The notes under the pieces are model-generated. The model worked only from the letters and a program-made list of their open reading frames with translations. It made no database searches and was not told where the DNA came from. A program made the translations under genes and the position numbers. A stretch of DNA of 60,000 nucleotides from Owenia fusiformis (lineage: Eukaryota; Annelida; Polychaeta; Sabellida; Oweniidae). Shown one piece after another: positions 13,101-24,800 of this stretch (position 1 is the stretch's first letter; the number at the start of each line of letters is the position of its first letter). The stretch spans positions 30,840,867-30,900,866 of the forward strand of contig CAIIXF020000008.1 of assembly GCA_903813345.2 (NCBI GenBank). Direction: 5' to 3'.

Positions 13101-14068
13101 CTTGTGCGCATTTGATGAGAATATTGTCCATGATTGAAGTAGCCTTGTAATACGTTGCACAGCGGCCTTTGTTGATTCCATCGGGATATTGGCTTTCTCC
13201 CACACAGTCGCCACTTCATGGTGGATCCTTGTGGCAAATTCACGGACAGGGGTTGACTTTGGGAAAAGAGATTTCATTGTACGATAGCGCTGCATTAATA
13301 CACTGTTTGTTGGTAGCCGGTTGGCAGGAATGCAATCTCTCTCTTTTGATCCTACAAGTTCATTCCATAGCAATTGCGATTTGCTAAGTCGTTTGGAGGC
13401 CTTGGTCTTTTGTGAAGGTGAAGTCTTGGAGTCATTTACAGGTACAACATGTAAATCCATTTTGTTTTAGGGCATTAATCCAATCCTATACATGTACTAA
13501 TGATCTTCCTTCAGTAACTGATCACTACTAAACTGAATACATGTATGTACACATTGAAGCAAGGGATGAAATATTGATTTTTCCAACCATGAGTTAACTC
13601 TTAGGATGGTATACTCTTTGAATTTAGCTTTGGTGGCATGTAATTAAATTTCTCATAACTGCAGCATTACAATCAAGACGCTTGGTCCTAAAATCATTAT
13701 ATCTTAATTATTTACCATGTACGGATGTGTTTTGTTCCTTTTTGTTTGTTATTTGTGTATTAAAACCTCTTGATCACAGTACATTACTCTGTTATATAAT
13801 GAATATATAAGGTAATATCATACATTAAATCCAATATTTAATGGGATAGCAAAAAGTAAAGTATGTCTTAATTTCCTTTGAAAATGAACAAATTTCATAA
13901 AAAATGCCATTTTGGTCCGAAATGGCTGATATTTGAGGTGCAATTCCAAGAACCAAGACATTATCCTAGCAATCTGAAACTTTGCAGGATTATTTTTGAT
14001 GGCAAAAGGAATGGGAACCCAAATGTGCTTAGCTCTAGGGTAAAAAAGTGAAATTTCCGAACACCCTA
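10157..14068. mobile_element. hAT-like DNA transposon, complete with long TIRs and 8-bp TSD
   Basis: The element begins TAGGGTGTTCGG at 10157 and ends with the reverse complement CCGAACACCCTA at 14068. The outer roughly 300 bp at each end (about 10157-10460 and 13760-14068) are near-identical inverted copies. The directly flanking 8 bp are CCCTTTAC on both sides (10149-10156 and 14069-14076), a perfect target-site duplication. An 8-bp duplication and a TAGGG terminus fit the hAT superfamily; the long arms and intron-containing transposase are less typical of it. The arms' near identity and the intact duplication suggest a recent insertion. The transposase lies inside on the minus strand. Confidence 0.93.
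10574..13460 (-). CDS. hAT-like transposase, four exons, apparently intact
   Basis: Four exons join in frame: 12041-13460, 11688-11935, 11257-11547 and 10574-11152, giving about 845 residues with no internal stop. Candidate catalytic features are an Asp in VHWDGKKVK, an Asp in GMGFDTTASNTG, and a CxxH motif in WFACRHHVAEL, which is known from the hAT/MULE/P/Kolobok transposase supergroup. A conserved-looking VVNDCAERAIK near the C-terminus may supply the last acidic residue (inference). The N-terminal third is basic, rich in Lys and Arg, without an obvious zinc finger. It lies wholly between the terminal repeats, so it is the element's own transposase. The exact family is uncertain: it could be a divergent hAT lineage or a relative. 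The start is the first ATG of the long first exon. Confidence 0.85.
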
Positions 14069-14076
14069 CCCTTTAC
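14069..14076. repeat. Target-site duplication, right
   Basis: CCCTTTAC directly outside the right terminus of the hAT-like transposon, identical to 10149-10156. Confidence 0.9.
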
Positions 14077-14299
14077 GCCAGTTAGGCCCCAGTGTACTGT
14101 GACATCATACTCATACCATTGCTACAATGTAGCAATTTACAAATTAATCATGATTACTCTTCCTGTGATACACCTGTGGTAGTTGAACACTGTTTATTCC
14201 CCAGTGTGTTGATTGATTACATGCCAGCTTACTTAGTTACTTACTAAGTACGCAATAACCACCATCAAAGACCTGCCGGCACCTATTTATTTTCGGGTT

Positions 14300-14640
14300 G
14301 GTAATGGAATTTTACAAGGGCAATACGAGAAGAATTCAATTTTTCATTATTTAATGATAATTGCGGTAGATTTTACGGTAGTTTGAACAAGAATACTGTT
14401 AATTCAAGCAGAAATATGGTAGATTTTCAAATATTTACGGTATATTTTACGGCCGTTCTTATAGAAAAAATCTAATTATAATAAAATATTTTATGGTAGA
14501 TTTTGGTAAAATTACAGTAGATTTTTTCGGTTGTTTTACAAGAAAAAACAGTAATTTTTTACGGTATTTATATTATTTTTTATGGTAGATGCCAGTAAAA
14601 ATACGGTAGGTTGGCAGGTATGAGTTACCATTGCAACCGT
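14300..14640. repeat. Degenerate ACGGTAGATTTTAC repeat tract
   Basis: A run of imperfect copies of the words GGTAGATTTTACGG, GGTAGATTTTC and TACGGTA, spaced irregularly over about 340 bp. It is non-coding and probably a decayed minisatellite or the interior of an element. Confidence 0.5.
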
Positions 14641-14784
14641 GGAAATGGGTAAAAATGAGAGCAAAAAACACCCAGACCCGCCATAATGGCACTAATTTTC
14701 AAAATATTTCGAGACATACACATTTTCTTAAACTTTGATATCGTCTAGAACACTTCTAGACAACAAAAATATCAAAAATGGGGG

Positions 14785-15081
14785 GAAGGCAGGGTCGGAT
14801 CTGAGAACCAACAAGGAGGGGGGGGGAGCCAAATTTCAGGTCAGAAAAAAATTTGGGGCCCCTGAAACCAAAAAGTGGGCCCAAATTTTGAGGCCCATTT
14901 TCTTCAAAATTTGGCCTGAAATTAAAAAATAAGGCCTTAAAAGGCCCAGTTATGACAAAAAAGGCCCACTATTTGGGGCCTTAAGGCCTTTTTGGCCAAA
15001 AAATTTTTTGAGCCCAATTTTTTTTTCTGGGCCCACCCAAGGGGGGCGGGCCCCCAGCCCCCCCCTCCTAATCCGCCAGTG
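14785..15081. mobile_element. Short GC-rich hAT-like MITE
   Basis: A low-complexity block full of GGCCCAAAATTT-type words. The left end reads CAGGGTCGGATCTG and the right end, reversed, reads CACTGGCGGATTAGG, so the ends are similar imperfect inverted repeats of the CAGGGGCGGAT type typical of small hAT elements. The open frame across it is a by-product of its composition. No clean target duplication was found. Confidence 0.5.
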
Positions 15082-15699
15082 GAAGGTTTATCACTTCAAT
15101 TATTTTCAAGCCTTGGTCAAAGTAAAACTACGAAAAAAGCACTCATTTTCACTTTAGAATCACCTATTATCGCCCAAATGGCTATATGTTGTCAAGGTCG
15201 CCATGTTAAAAGTAGAATTAGAATGCTCTTCAGACAATGTTTGATAGCTTTCCTTTATCACGGAACAAAGACCTTTGCACTGGTATGCCCATTTCCATGA
15301 GATAATGCACGTGAAAGAGGAACAGTGTCTTTAAATGTCATCAAAACTTTTTCGCACTACTTTTGGTGTAATAATACCATCTGATTGATTGTTGGTGTAA
15401 ACAACGAGTCGGGTTAATCTGCACGAGGTTCGGTTTTTCATTAGGGAAGTACTTTATTCCCATGATTCAAAGTGCTTTTCTGCCATTGGTTCGGTTTAAG
15501 TTTGTACAACAAACGTCCACGAATCCAGGGCAGGTTGACATTATATCATTACATTTGTTTTGGGTGTATAGTTTTTGTTTTGACAATAAACAAAAAAAAA
15601 TCCCGCAATATATGGTGCATCATGGGTAGGACACGCTGTGAAATATGAACGTAAGTGACATCTATGTCAAATTAAATGTTCCTACAAAGTTATTAATCG

Positions 15700-15955
15700 C
15701 GCATGCGTCATGATAACTTAAACCAATCAGATTACTGGGTTTAATGCGCACGCGCCATAAACCGAATACTTTCCCGGGATTCGGGCTTTAGGATACGATT
15801 TTATGCTGTATTACCCAGGATGCATCTCTGAGAAGAGGAGATTTGGATAGAGATTTAAACGAGATTTAGCGAGATGACGCGTTTGTGATACTTTTGTTGA
15901 AGAATGAGCACATTTGAACTGATTTCTACGATCTCAACGTAATTTGAGGTATGGA
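15700..15955 (+). promoter_or_regulatory. Candidate HHAT promoter and non-coding first exon
   Basis: This less AT-rich patch has a CCAAT motif (AACCAATCAG, about 15720), mixed CpG words (CGCGCATGCGTC, GCGCACGCGCC), and a consensus donor at about 15949 (GAG|GTATGG). The first HHAT coding exon begins right after an acceptor at about 18838, three bases before the ATG, so an upstream untranslated exon must exist. This is the best candidate I see; it is inference only. Confidence 0.3.
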
Positions 15956-16146
15956 CTTTCATTTTTAATGACACCTTGGTGTCTTATGGACCTCCGTCAC
16001 TAAAAATAATAGGGAAACACTTGTGTAGAAACGTCGAATTCTTAGTCTGAAAAGTAGGGTGTCTGTAATTTTATAGAAAAATTGCCAAAAGCTTATGAAC
16101 TTTTAGCTCTTACTACCACTACTTACCATTGAGAGTGCTGACTTTG

Positions 16147-16197
16147 GTGCTGGTATAGCAATTTTTTACCAAAATGTTACTTTCCAGCCGTACCTTA
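16147..16197. repeat. Fragment of the 8.1-kb fold-back family
   Basis: Inverse of about 8099-8145: it shares GGTATAGCAATTTTTTACC and AAAATGTTACTTTCCAGC. It shows that the family at 8142-9034 is dispersed. Confidence 0.6.
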
Positions 16198-16665
16198 ACC
16201 ATGCTATTTCATATAAACAAATGAAGAAATTACAAGAGATGAAATGCAATAACAGTTCATGGAATCCTAGGAGGGAAGTGTACGGGATTTGTACAGCCTG
16301 AGGGTATATATCACAGGTTATCGCATCCTACGACCCCTTTAGATTGTGGTCGTCCGTATCATTGGTAAGCCTTAGTGTCTAGCTACTAAAATCTCTTCGT
16401 TCTGCCGATAAACCCATACAATTGGCGATTGTACGGAAAATACTGTTGGCCAGTTTTGGAGACTTAGAACCTTTTCTGTACTGCTCCCTTGGATGCAGCC
16501 AGAACAATAGAGTGCCGCTGTGTAATATAGACTATCGAGTCTTCGCAAAAGAAATTTAGAAGCTGTGCCATATTAAATGGCACCATAATCAAAGTGAGGA
16601 AGAATGAATGAGTTGAAGATTGTTTCTAGGTGCTTGCTCCCAAGCTTGAATTTGAGTTTCTTTAA

Positions 16666-17467
16666 AGTCCCCGTCTAAAGTTTGAAAATATTTTTTTATC
16701 ATTCATTTACTATTAATCAGGACTTGAAAAGTGATTTTAGAGATTTTTGAACAAAGACGATTTTTTGAAAAAAAGTTGTGAGCATTTCATTTCTCAAATA
16801 TTTAAATTTCCCGCCATTTTTCAAAAAAGTTGAAATTTCTTAATCATCAAATATTTCTTAATGCATTTCAAAAAAGATTATCTTTTTAACACCAATGCAA
16901 AGATTGAACAAAAGACACACTATTTCAATAATAAAATGTCATATTTAATGGGCCACTTCAATGTTTTAGCTTATCAAAAATATTTTGAAACATTAGTGAT
17001 GTCACTAAGGTAACAAAAACTTTTTGAAAAAAATTGAATTTTTTTTTTCGATGTCAATCTTTTCTAAATATGCTAGACTTTCATAAAAAAACAATGTTGA
17101 TTGTCTAACCAGGTTAAAAAGAAGAATAAATTATGTTTTAGATATCATTGTACCATTGGTTTCTATGAGAACTAAAATTTTGAAATGCATTTTTCTCAGA
17201 ACCATTTTCATGCACTGATAAGTTCATTTCTCGCTTGTTTATCAACCGATTTTCTTAATTTTTTCGGCAAAAAACATGGGAGGATGAATTAGAAGATATA
17301 AGTGACCTCTAAAAGTTGGTTTTAAATAAATTCACAAATTTTGGAACAAAAAGTCTATCAAAAACCACTTTTTGAAATTTAAAAAAGAAGTTTCACATAT
17401 CACACTTTGATAACATTGGGTAAGACTACAATATAAGCCAAAGTGGTTTAAACTTTACATGGGGCCT
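16666..17467. mobile_element. Non-autonomous element flanked by TTAA
   Basis: The ends are imperfect inverted repeats (left AGTCCCCGTCTAAAGTTT, right reversed AGGCCCCATGTAAAGTTT), each bordered by TTAA (16662-16665 and 17468-17471). TTAA duplication is the signature of piggyBac or Kolobok-type insertion. The interior of about 800 bp is AT-rich with no ORF. It abuts the LINE relic, whose open frame reads into its right terminus, so it probably inserted into or beside the LINE. Confidence 0.6.
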
Positions 17468-17471
17468 TTAA

Positions 17472-18440
17472 TGGGTTTAACATTTTTCTTATTTTGATTA
17501 GTAAATCACCAATATGCTTATCATAAGATAAGCATGGGTCAAAAATGAGTCCTAAATGTTTGTGCTCGGTATCTCTTTTGATTTCTACATTGTTTAGTTT
17601 TGAAGTTGACACATTATCAGTTTTTGTTCTAGGTGAGTGGAAAATCATCTCAGAACTCTTCTCTGGTTTAAAATCAAGTTTCCAAGTGTTAGACCATTCT
17701 TCTACTTTCATTAGATTGGATTTTACCACTGCTTCTATTTGTTGTGGTTGTTTTGGGTCAAAAGGATGGTGTAATGAGGTATCATCTGCATAAATGTAGC
17801 AATGACCATCCAGATTGTCTGGAAGGTCATTAATATATATTAGAAAAAGTATTGGCCCTAGTATTGAGCCCTGTGGGACACCGCAGTTTATAAAATTAGT
17901 TTCCGAGTAGTTGGAGGTCTCACCAGAGATTTGAACAGCAATTTTCCTGTTGGTAAGATAAGATGTGATAATTTTAAGGATTTGACCTTGAAAACCATAC
18001 GCCTTGAGTTTATGGAGGAGTAACGAGTGTGGAACCTGGTCAAAAGCGGCGGCTACGTCCAAAAATATTGTTTTGGAGGCTTGTCCTTGTTCAAAAGTAC
18101 TTTGAAGAAAATGCTCGATAGATAAAAGTTGATGAATGGTGCTATGACCAGGTAAAAATCCGGACTGATACTTAAAAGGAGATCATTGTCAAGTAAGTGT
18201 TTTCTGATTCTGTCAGCAAGAACCTTTTCAAAAACTTTGGATATGGAGCTTAGCAAAGTGATTGGTCTGTAGTTATTAGCATTTGATTTATCTTTTTTTT
18301 AAAGATTGGACAAACATTGCCTATTTTCCAAATATCTGGATAAGTGCATTTCGTTAGAAGTTTATTAAATAATATGGTAAGAGGTTTTGAAATGGTATGA
18401 ATGTACAAGTTGTACAACGTGTACAAGTTGTAGTCAGAAA
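17472..18440 (-). pseudogene. LINE (non-LTR retrotransposon) reverse transcriptase relic
   Basis: On the minus strand the pieces read WKIGNVCPIFKK, then NNYRPITLLSSISKVFEK, then YQSGFLPGHST, then FLDVAAAFDQVPH, GVPQGSILGP and the catalytic YADD box. This is the standard order of a Jockey/CR1-type non-LTR reverse transcriptase. At least two frameshifts break it, one in the T-run near 18290-18300 and one near 18178-18182. The 5' endonuclease region and 3' end are missing. It is a dead fragment ending at the TTAA-flanked element. The clade cannot be fixed by eye. Confidence 0.85.
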
Positions 18441-18841
18441 TATATAGAGGTGTTATATTTCTGTCAGTAGTCCATGTGTAAACCATTTGTAGTTTGATAT
18501 GGGATGGGTGCTGTATTACTAGATATAGTATATGCAATACTACACATTGAGTCCTCTAACTGGATAAAATGTTGCATTAAATTGATGCAATGACAAATTT
18601 CAGTGTATAATTGCACATAAACCTTTTGAAAATTGGTGCTTTTTACAACTGTCAACTGGCTTTGTTGTCAGCTTATCAGCACTTTGTTATCAGCAATTCC
18701 ATAACAATGTATTGAACAGTTGTAATTTCAGGTAGTTACCCAAGTGAATTATGTATAGAGATACCAACAACCATAAATATTCCAAGCATGGGAAATAAGC
18801 ACCTGTGTGTTCTTATAGCCTTTCACTTGTCATTTCAGAAA

Positions 18842-21800
18842 ATGGGAAGGAAAAATGCTGCGAAAGAATCTCCAAGAAAGCAGGTTGTAGGGATAGATAA
18901 AAACAATGTGCCAGTTGTAAATGGAGCCAAGGAAGCACAGAGAGAATTCCAGGATGGTAATTTAGCAGCAGAGCTACCATGGTTTGAATCCTGGTTTTAC
19001 ATAATAGCATGGAGCTCCATAGTGGCATATATGATGTGGTCTGTCTTTCTAGTCTCTCGAGGTAAGAATGGTTTGGTAATATAGGGTGGCCATTATTTTG
19101 TTTAGATTGCTTTTCAGATTGATTCCCTGCCTCTAAAAGGTTACTAAACATAGATTGATTGATTTTTTTCAAATTAAAGTGACATTACATAATGGACTTT
19201 TACCCCTCCCCAAAATGTATTTAATAACATTGGGGTTGCTACATGTATTGTAGGGTTACTTGTATTTATTAGTTAATAATGTTTACATTTTTACATCTAA
19301 TCTATTTTGATTTACATTAGAAAATAAGATGGTTCATCATTTTCCATAAATGATGTTTGCTTACTTGATGTAGCAAAAACATCAGTGATTAAATGATACA
19401 GTCAAATGTTAAAATTTCAACAGAAATATGGTATACAATAGAGTAACCAGTATGTACAATGCTTTCTTAGACTGTTTGAGCTATCCATTCAGTTTCAACA
19501 TTCAGAGCTTAAAAGACACTGTAAGATTGTAACTTCAAATATTGCTTTGAAACTCAGAGAATTTGCATGTACACCTTCTATTGAATGTTAACATTTCTCA
19601 ACTATATACAGCTTGAAATAAACCTTATCTTAAGTAATCAAGAAAAATGAGAACTAAAAAGTTACATTATGTATAATCAAGATAAAAGAGATATGTAAAA
19701 ACTGTATTAGTCGTACTTGAATGTTTTTTTTGGACTGTATTTCAGAACATGCGGAGGAGTTTAACTATTATGACATGGAACCAGGCTGGTGGTTCATGGG
19801 AGGATATAGAAGAGTAAGTCCTGTTCGATCTTCAGTGTTCCTTAACACCTTTGAAAAATATGTATATCTAGTTAGACCTGTCTTAGTGGACACCTCTCTC
19901 TAAACACTTGTCTCTAGTTTACACCCTTCCCCTGCACATGCTTTACAGACTTCTATATAAATTACCCTCCCTGTAATGAACACCTATCTACAGTGAACAG
20001 ATTTTTGTGGCTCCATATGTGTTCACTGTATACAGGTTTCACTGTACAGTATTTTTAACAGATTTTCAACTCTATTTAGGAATGGAGAAATAAGAATTTT
20101 TGTAATCTTAATACAGTGAAACCTGTAGAGTGGAACACCATCAGAAGTGGAACCTTTGTAAGAGGATCCAACTGACTTAATTCAGTGTTCCACTTAAACA
20201 GGTTATACTGTAAATGAATTTTTGGTAAAGCAACTTTATTTGAATATATTTCAGGATATAAGCAACTTTGAATGGGAGTTCTGGACTGGTTGGTTCTTTG
20301 AGATTTATCCATGGCTCATTGGACATATCATAGTTGCAAGACTTACAGAATATCTATGCCCAAATGTAAGTATTTTTAGCCATATAGTAAAACTTGTGTA
20401 ATCTTTAACTACACTGGGGACTCACCAAAAGTGTTCAGTTTGGCAGTTGTTCACATTTCAAGGTTTAGTTAAAATTACAGTCTTTGGCAGATTAAAAATT
20501 TGGACCAAAAAGTGGTCAAGTTGAGAGATGTTCAGATTTAAAAGGTGTTTAGATATACTGGTTTTACTATGTATACAGATATGGAGAAAAATGATTTAAC
20601 GATGTGATCATGTTTACAATTGCTTCCTATTTTTCTTTGAGATCTGAAGTGAAACTGAAGCCTTTTTGAAAATTTTTATTTTGCATCATGTTTATACTAT
20701 TATCTATTTCAGTGGAGGAAGTACACATTTCTACTGTACGGAGTTGTAGCAGTAGGGATCATTATTGGATCAAAACCTCTAGTGATAATCCTCAGTCACT
20801 TAATTGTGATCTATCTAGCTGCTATGACTGGGTCAGCTGTTGTCGTATGGATAGCAGCTGTGCTTCTCCTTGCTACACTCAACCATGATCAAATTGGTTC
20901 TTGGATGGTGAGTTGTAGGAACTTATCTTAACTTTTTGAAGTGTGACTCTTGTATGGGAAATTGTAGCCATTTATGAAAACTCTAAGCTGCCTGGATCAT
21001 TTAACTGAGTGTATGGGAAGTTGTAGGCATTTATGAAAACTCAAAGCTGCCTGGATCATTTAACTGAGTGTATGGGAAGTTGTAGGCATTTATGAAAAGT
21101 CTAAGCTGCCTGGATCATTTAACTGAGCGTATGGGAAGTTGTAGGCATTTATGAAAACTCTAAGCTGCCTGGATCATTTAACTGAGTGTGTGGGAAGTTG
21201 TAGGCATTTATCAAAACTCTAAGCTGCCTGGATCATTTAACTGAGTGTATGGGAAGTTGTAGGCATTTATGAAAACTCTAAGCTGCCTGGATCATTTAAC
21301 TGAGTGTATGGGAAGTTGTAGGCATTTATGAAAACTCTTAGCTGCCAGGATCATTTAACTGAGTGCGTACCCCCAGTCTGCTATTTGGGTCAAACAGTAA
21401 GCCTATGGAGACTGGGAAAGTGTCTGTCCATCCATTTCAGATTCAGATTTTTATTGATAATAGAAGAGAAAAGAGTGGTTGGACTTAAAGGAAAAAAGTG
21501 TAAAATTAGGCTTATTTTTCTTGTATATTTAGAAAGAATTATACTCTCTAATAAAGTACATTTAATTATTTTCCTTCCAGAAAGAGTTATACTCAGATGA
21601 CCCCTATCAGAAACAGTACTACCTCCTTCTATTTAGTCTTGCCATATGCAACCTAAGATACATCAGCTTCGCCCTCATAAAGTGTCAACAAGATGGACGA
21701 CAAATCCAAGATGGCCGACAAAACCAAGATGGCCAACCAGATGACCTTGAGTCTTTATGGTTGTTAAAGACAAACTTTACTGATCTACTGCTGTATAACT

Positions 21801-24800
21801 TTTATATTCCACTGTATTTTACTGGACCCATTCTTACATATGACTTATTTCAAAAACAGGTATGTTGTTAGGTAATTGTTGAAAAATGCGTAATTTCATG
21901 AAAGTTCAAAACCAAGTTTCTGGCAAAAAGATATAGAACAAGCCGTCTACATGGCTTTAGGTTGATTTAACCATGGGCTTTCAAGTAAAAGCCCATGATA
22001 TTTAACAATATGTATTGTACATTTAACTTGTCTATTTATATTTTTTCTAAAGATGAACCCTGTTGCCATCTTTATATCAGCCTCAAAGCTATGGTATAAG
22101 CAAGGCTATTCCTCCAAAAGTTGTGTCATAGATTTGCAGCTAAGATACAAAAAAACATTATTAGTCTACTAATTTAACAAATCACAATATTAGATTGTAG
22201 CATTGAGAATGGTATGTCATAATGAGGAAGAAAATAACTCTTACTTTTATTTTCAGTTCAATAAGCCCTTAAAACCATGGAGCAAAGAAAAGTTGTTACC
22301 AATCTTAAAAGATGGAGCTCGTGTTGTATTTTGGGGCATATTCTACCATATATCATCACACCTTCTTTATATCAATGCCTTACACCAAAAAGTGACATTG
22401 ATGGGTCAAATACCTCTATGGGCATTAGTGGGCACAGGTATATAAATTTAATTGTTCTTTAAACAAACAAAAAAGTTAATTCTATTTTCAAGCAGTTCTG
22501 ACATGTGCCTCTTACAGTCTTAGATACCTCATCTTCACACCAGCTCCACACACAGGGTGATGAGGTCATGAGAATTCATGGCCTTTGCACCATGAGCTAG
22601 TTTTAGCCTACCTTCAATCTAACCCATACATAGGTCAACCGACCATGAAAACTACGGGAAGGCATAGCCTGGAGTGGGGCTCCACCAATCAGATTGGTTT
22701 TAAGCCTATGGATGTCTTCCTGGGAATATATCATCTCACTTTAATTGGGAGTCATAAAAGTAATTGAGCTAAGAGGCAGAATACATGTCAGTAATTTTCA
22801 TGAATCAACTTATTTCATTGATAAAAGACTATTTTTTAAATATATAACCAAAATGAATGACAATTTGTTTTTCTTTATTTCTAGGTGTTCTTCATGGTGT
22901 ATACTTCCAAGTGAAATATGTACCCATGTTCGGCATTCCTGCGAATCTCTCCAAATTCGATCAGTTTGATCCACCACTGGGTCCTAAATGTGTCTTAAGG
23001 ATTTACTATTATTCAGATATGTGGAAGTAAGAAGCCCCACCATTTCTGATTCAAACCTTCAAAGTGGCAATATTTGTAAATATATTTCAAAGAAGTATGT
23101 GTCTTAGTTATTTCAGTACTGGAACAATTTTAAGAAAATGAAATATATTTACAATTTTTTATTACTTTTTATGAAATGACCTCTGTTTTTCAAACAAAGT
23201 TCTTAAAATGGCTTACTTTCGTCAAAAACACTTGAATCTTGAATAAATACTCTAAATTAAAATATTCATTCCTTTTCATCATAAGATAGTTCAATCTATT
23301 AATTGAACTATTTCAGATAATTTAAACATATATATTGCATTCTTGTTTTATTTCCTTGCAGATATTTTGATAGAGGGCTATACAATTTTTTAAAAATGTA
23401 AGTACAACATATGATATAAATGTCAACTGGAAATCTGTCATCGTACATTCATTACAGGAGTCAACACTTCATTGGTCATTGAAAAAGTGAAAATAGTCTT
23501 TAAGAACAGATTTTTTTACAATAAATAATATCAGATAGGATGTATTTATGTTTAATCAAGTTTTGGTCCTTTGACCTTTCTTATATCTGATTCTTAAATC
23601 CTGCCAAATACGCCAAAGTGCCATGTTTCTAGGCCTATGGTCTCCTCAATTGATACAATGTAAAAATTTGTGAGATTGATTGACATGTGTCAGATATATG
23701 CCAATCAACGTAATTTTGGAAGACCTTTCCAATGGTATATTACGATTGGTACCAAATATCTTGGTTTTGGCTGTAGAGGGGGGACGGGACTTATTTGACA
23801 CCCTGTATATTCTTATAATGATGTATTAAGATCTGCAGTATTTTTTATTTTTTACAATACAAATTTAAATTCAACTTGTCTGAATCTTGTAATTTGTTAT
23901 ATACTTCTTTTATGTTTCAGACATATTTACATTCCAATGGGTGGATCAAAGAAAGGCGTATTGAGACAACTACTTGGGTCAATAGTGTGTTTTAGCTTTA
24001 TATACTACTGGCATGGGGCAGAGAAGCACTTGGCCATATGGGCCTTCCTCAACTTTATAGGTGAATTATTTGTACTTATTAGGGATATTAAGGCGTGTTG
24101 AGACAACTACTTAGGTCAATAGTGTGTTTTAGCTTTATATACTACTGGCATGGGGCAGAGAAGCACTTGGCCATATGGGCCTTCCTCAACTTTATAGGTG
24201 AATTATTTGTACTTATTAGGGATATTAAGGCGTGTTGAGACAACTACTTAGGTCAATAGTGTGTTTTAGCTTTATATACTACTGGCATGGGGCAGAGAAG
24301 CACTTTGCAATATGGGCCTTTCCTTAACTTTATAGGTGAATTATATACACTTTATTAGGGAGATTAAACTACACGTTTTTATTAGAAATTGTATTTCAAC
24401 ATGTAATATCATGATGCCCAGGGAATACCAGGGGTTTCACTAAAATTTCTCATAAATTTAACATGGAAAAGTCCCTTTAAACAACAGGCGATTTTGTGAA
24501 ATTTAATGCCCATGAAACATTTCAGATTGACAATAGTGAATTTTTATGTCAGCGAAAATTTGGACATTTACAATATTATATTTCCTTGAACAGATTGATA
24601 AAAGAATGGGCAATAAAGTTGTCAATTTCTTTTTACAAATGCTTTCTTTCAAACTCTTATTCAAGTCTTAATATATCTATTAGTTGATATGTCTTAAGTT
24701 ATCAGCATAGAAACATGAATCTGCAAATTTTAATGTGTCACCATAGAGACATAAATCCATTTATATATTTGAAGGTATCACCATAGAGACATTAGGAAAG

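Noticed and set aside
14735-15300. Two plus-strand ORFs rich in Lys, Gly and Pro
   Set aside because: They translate a low-complexity GC-rich MITE and its flank.
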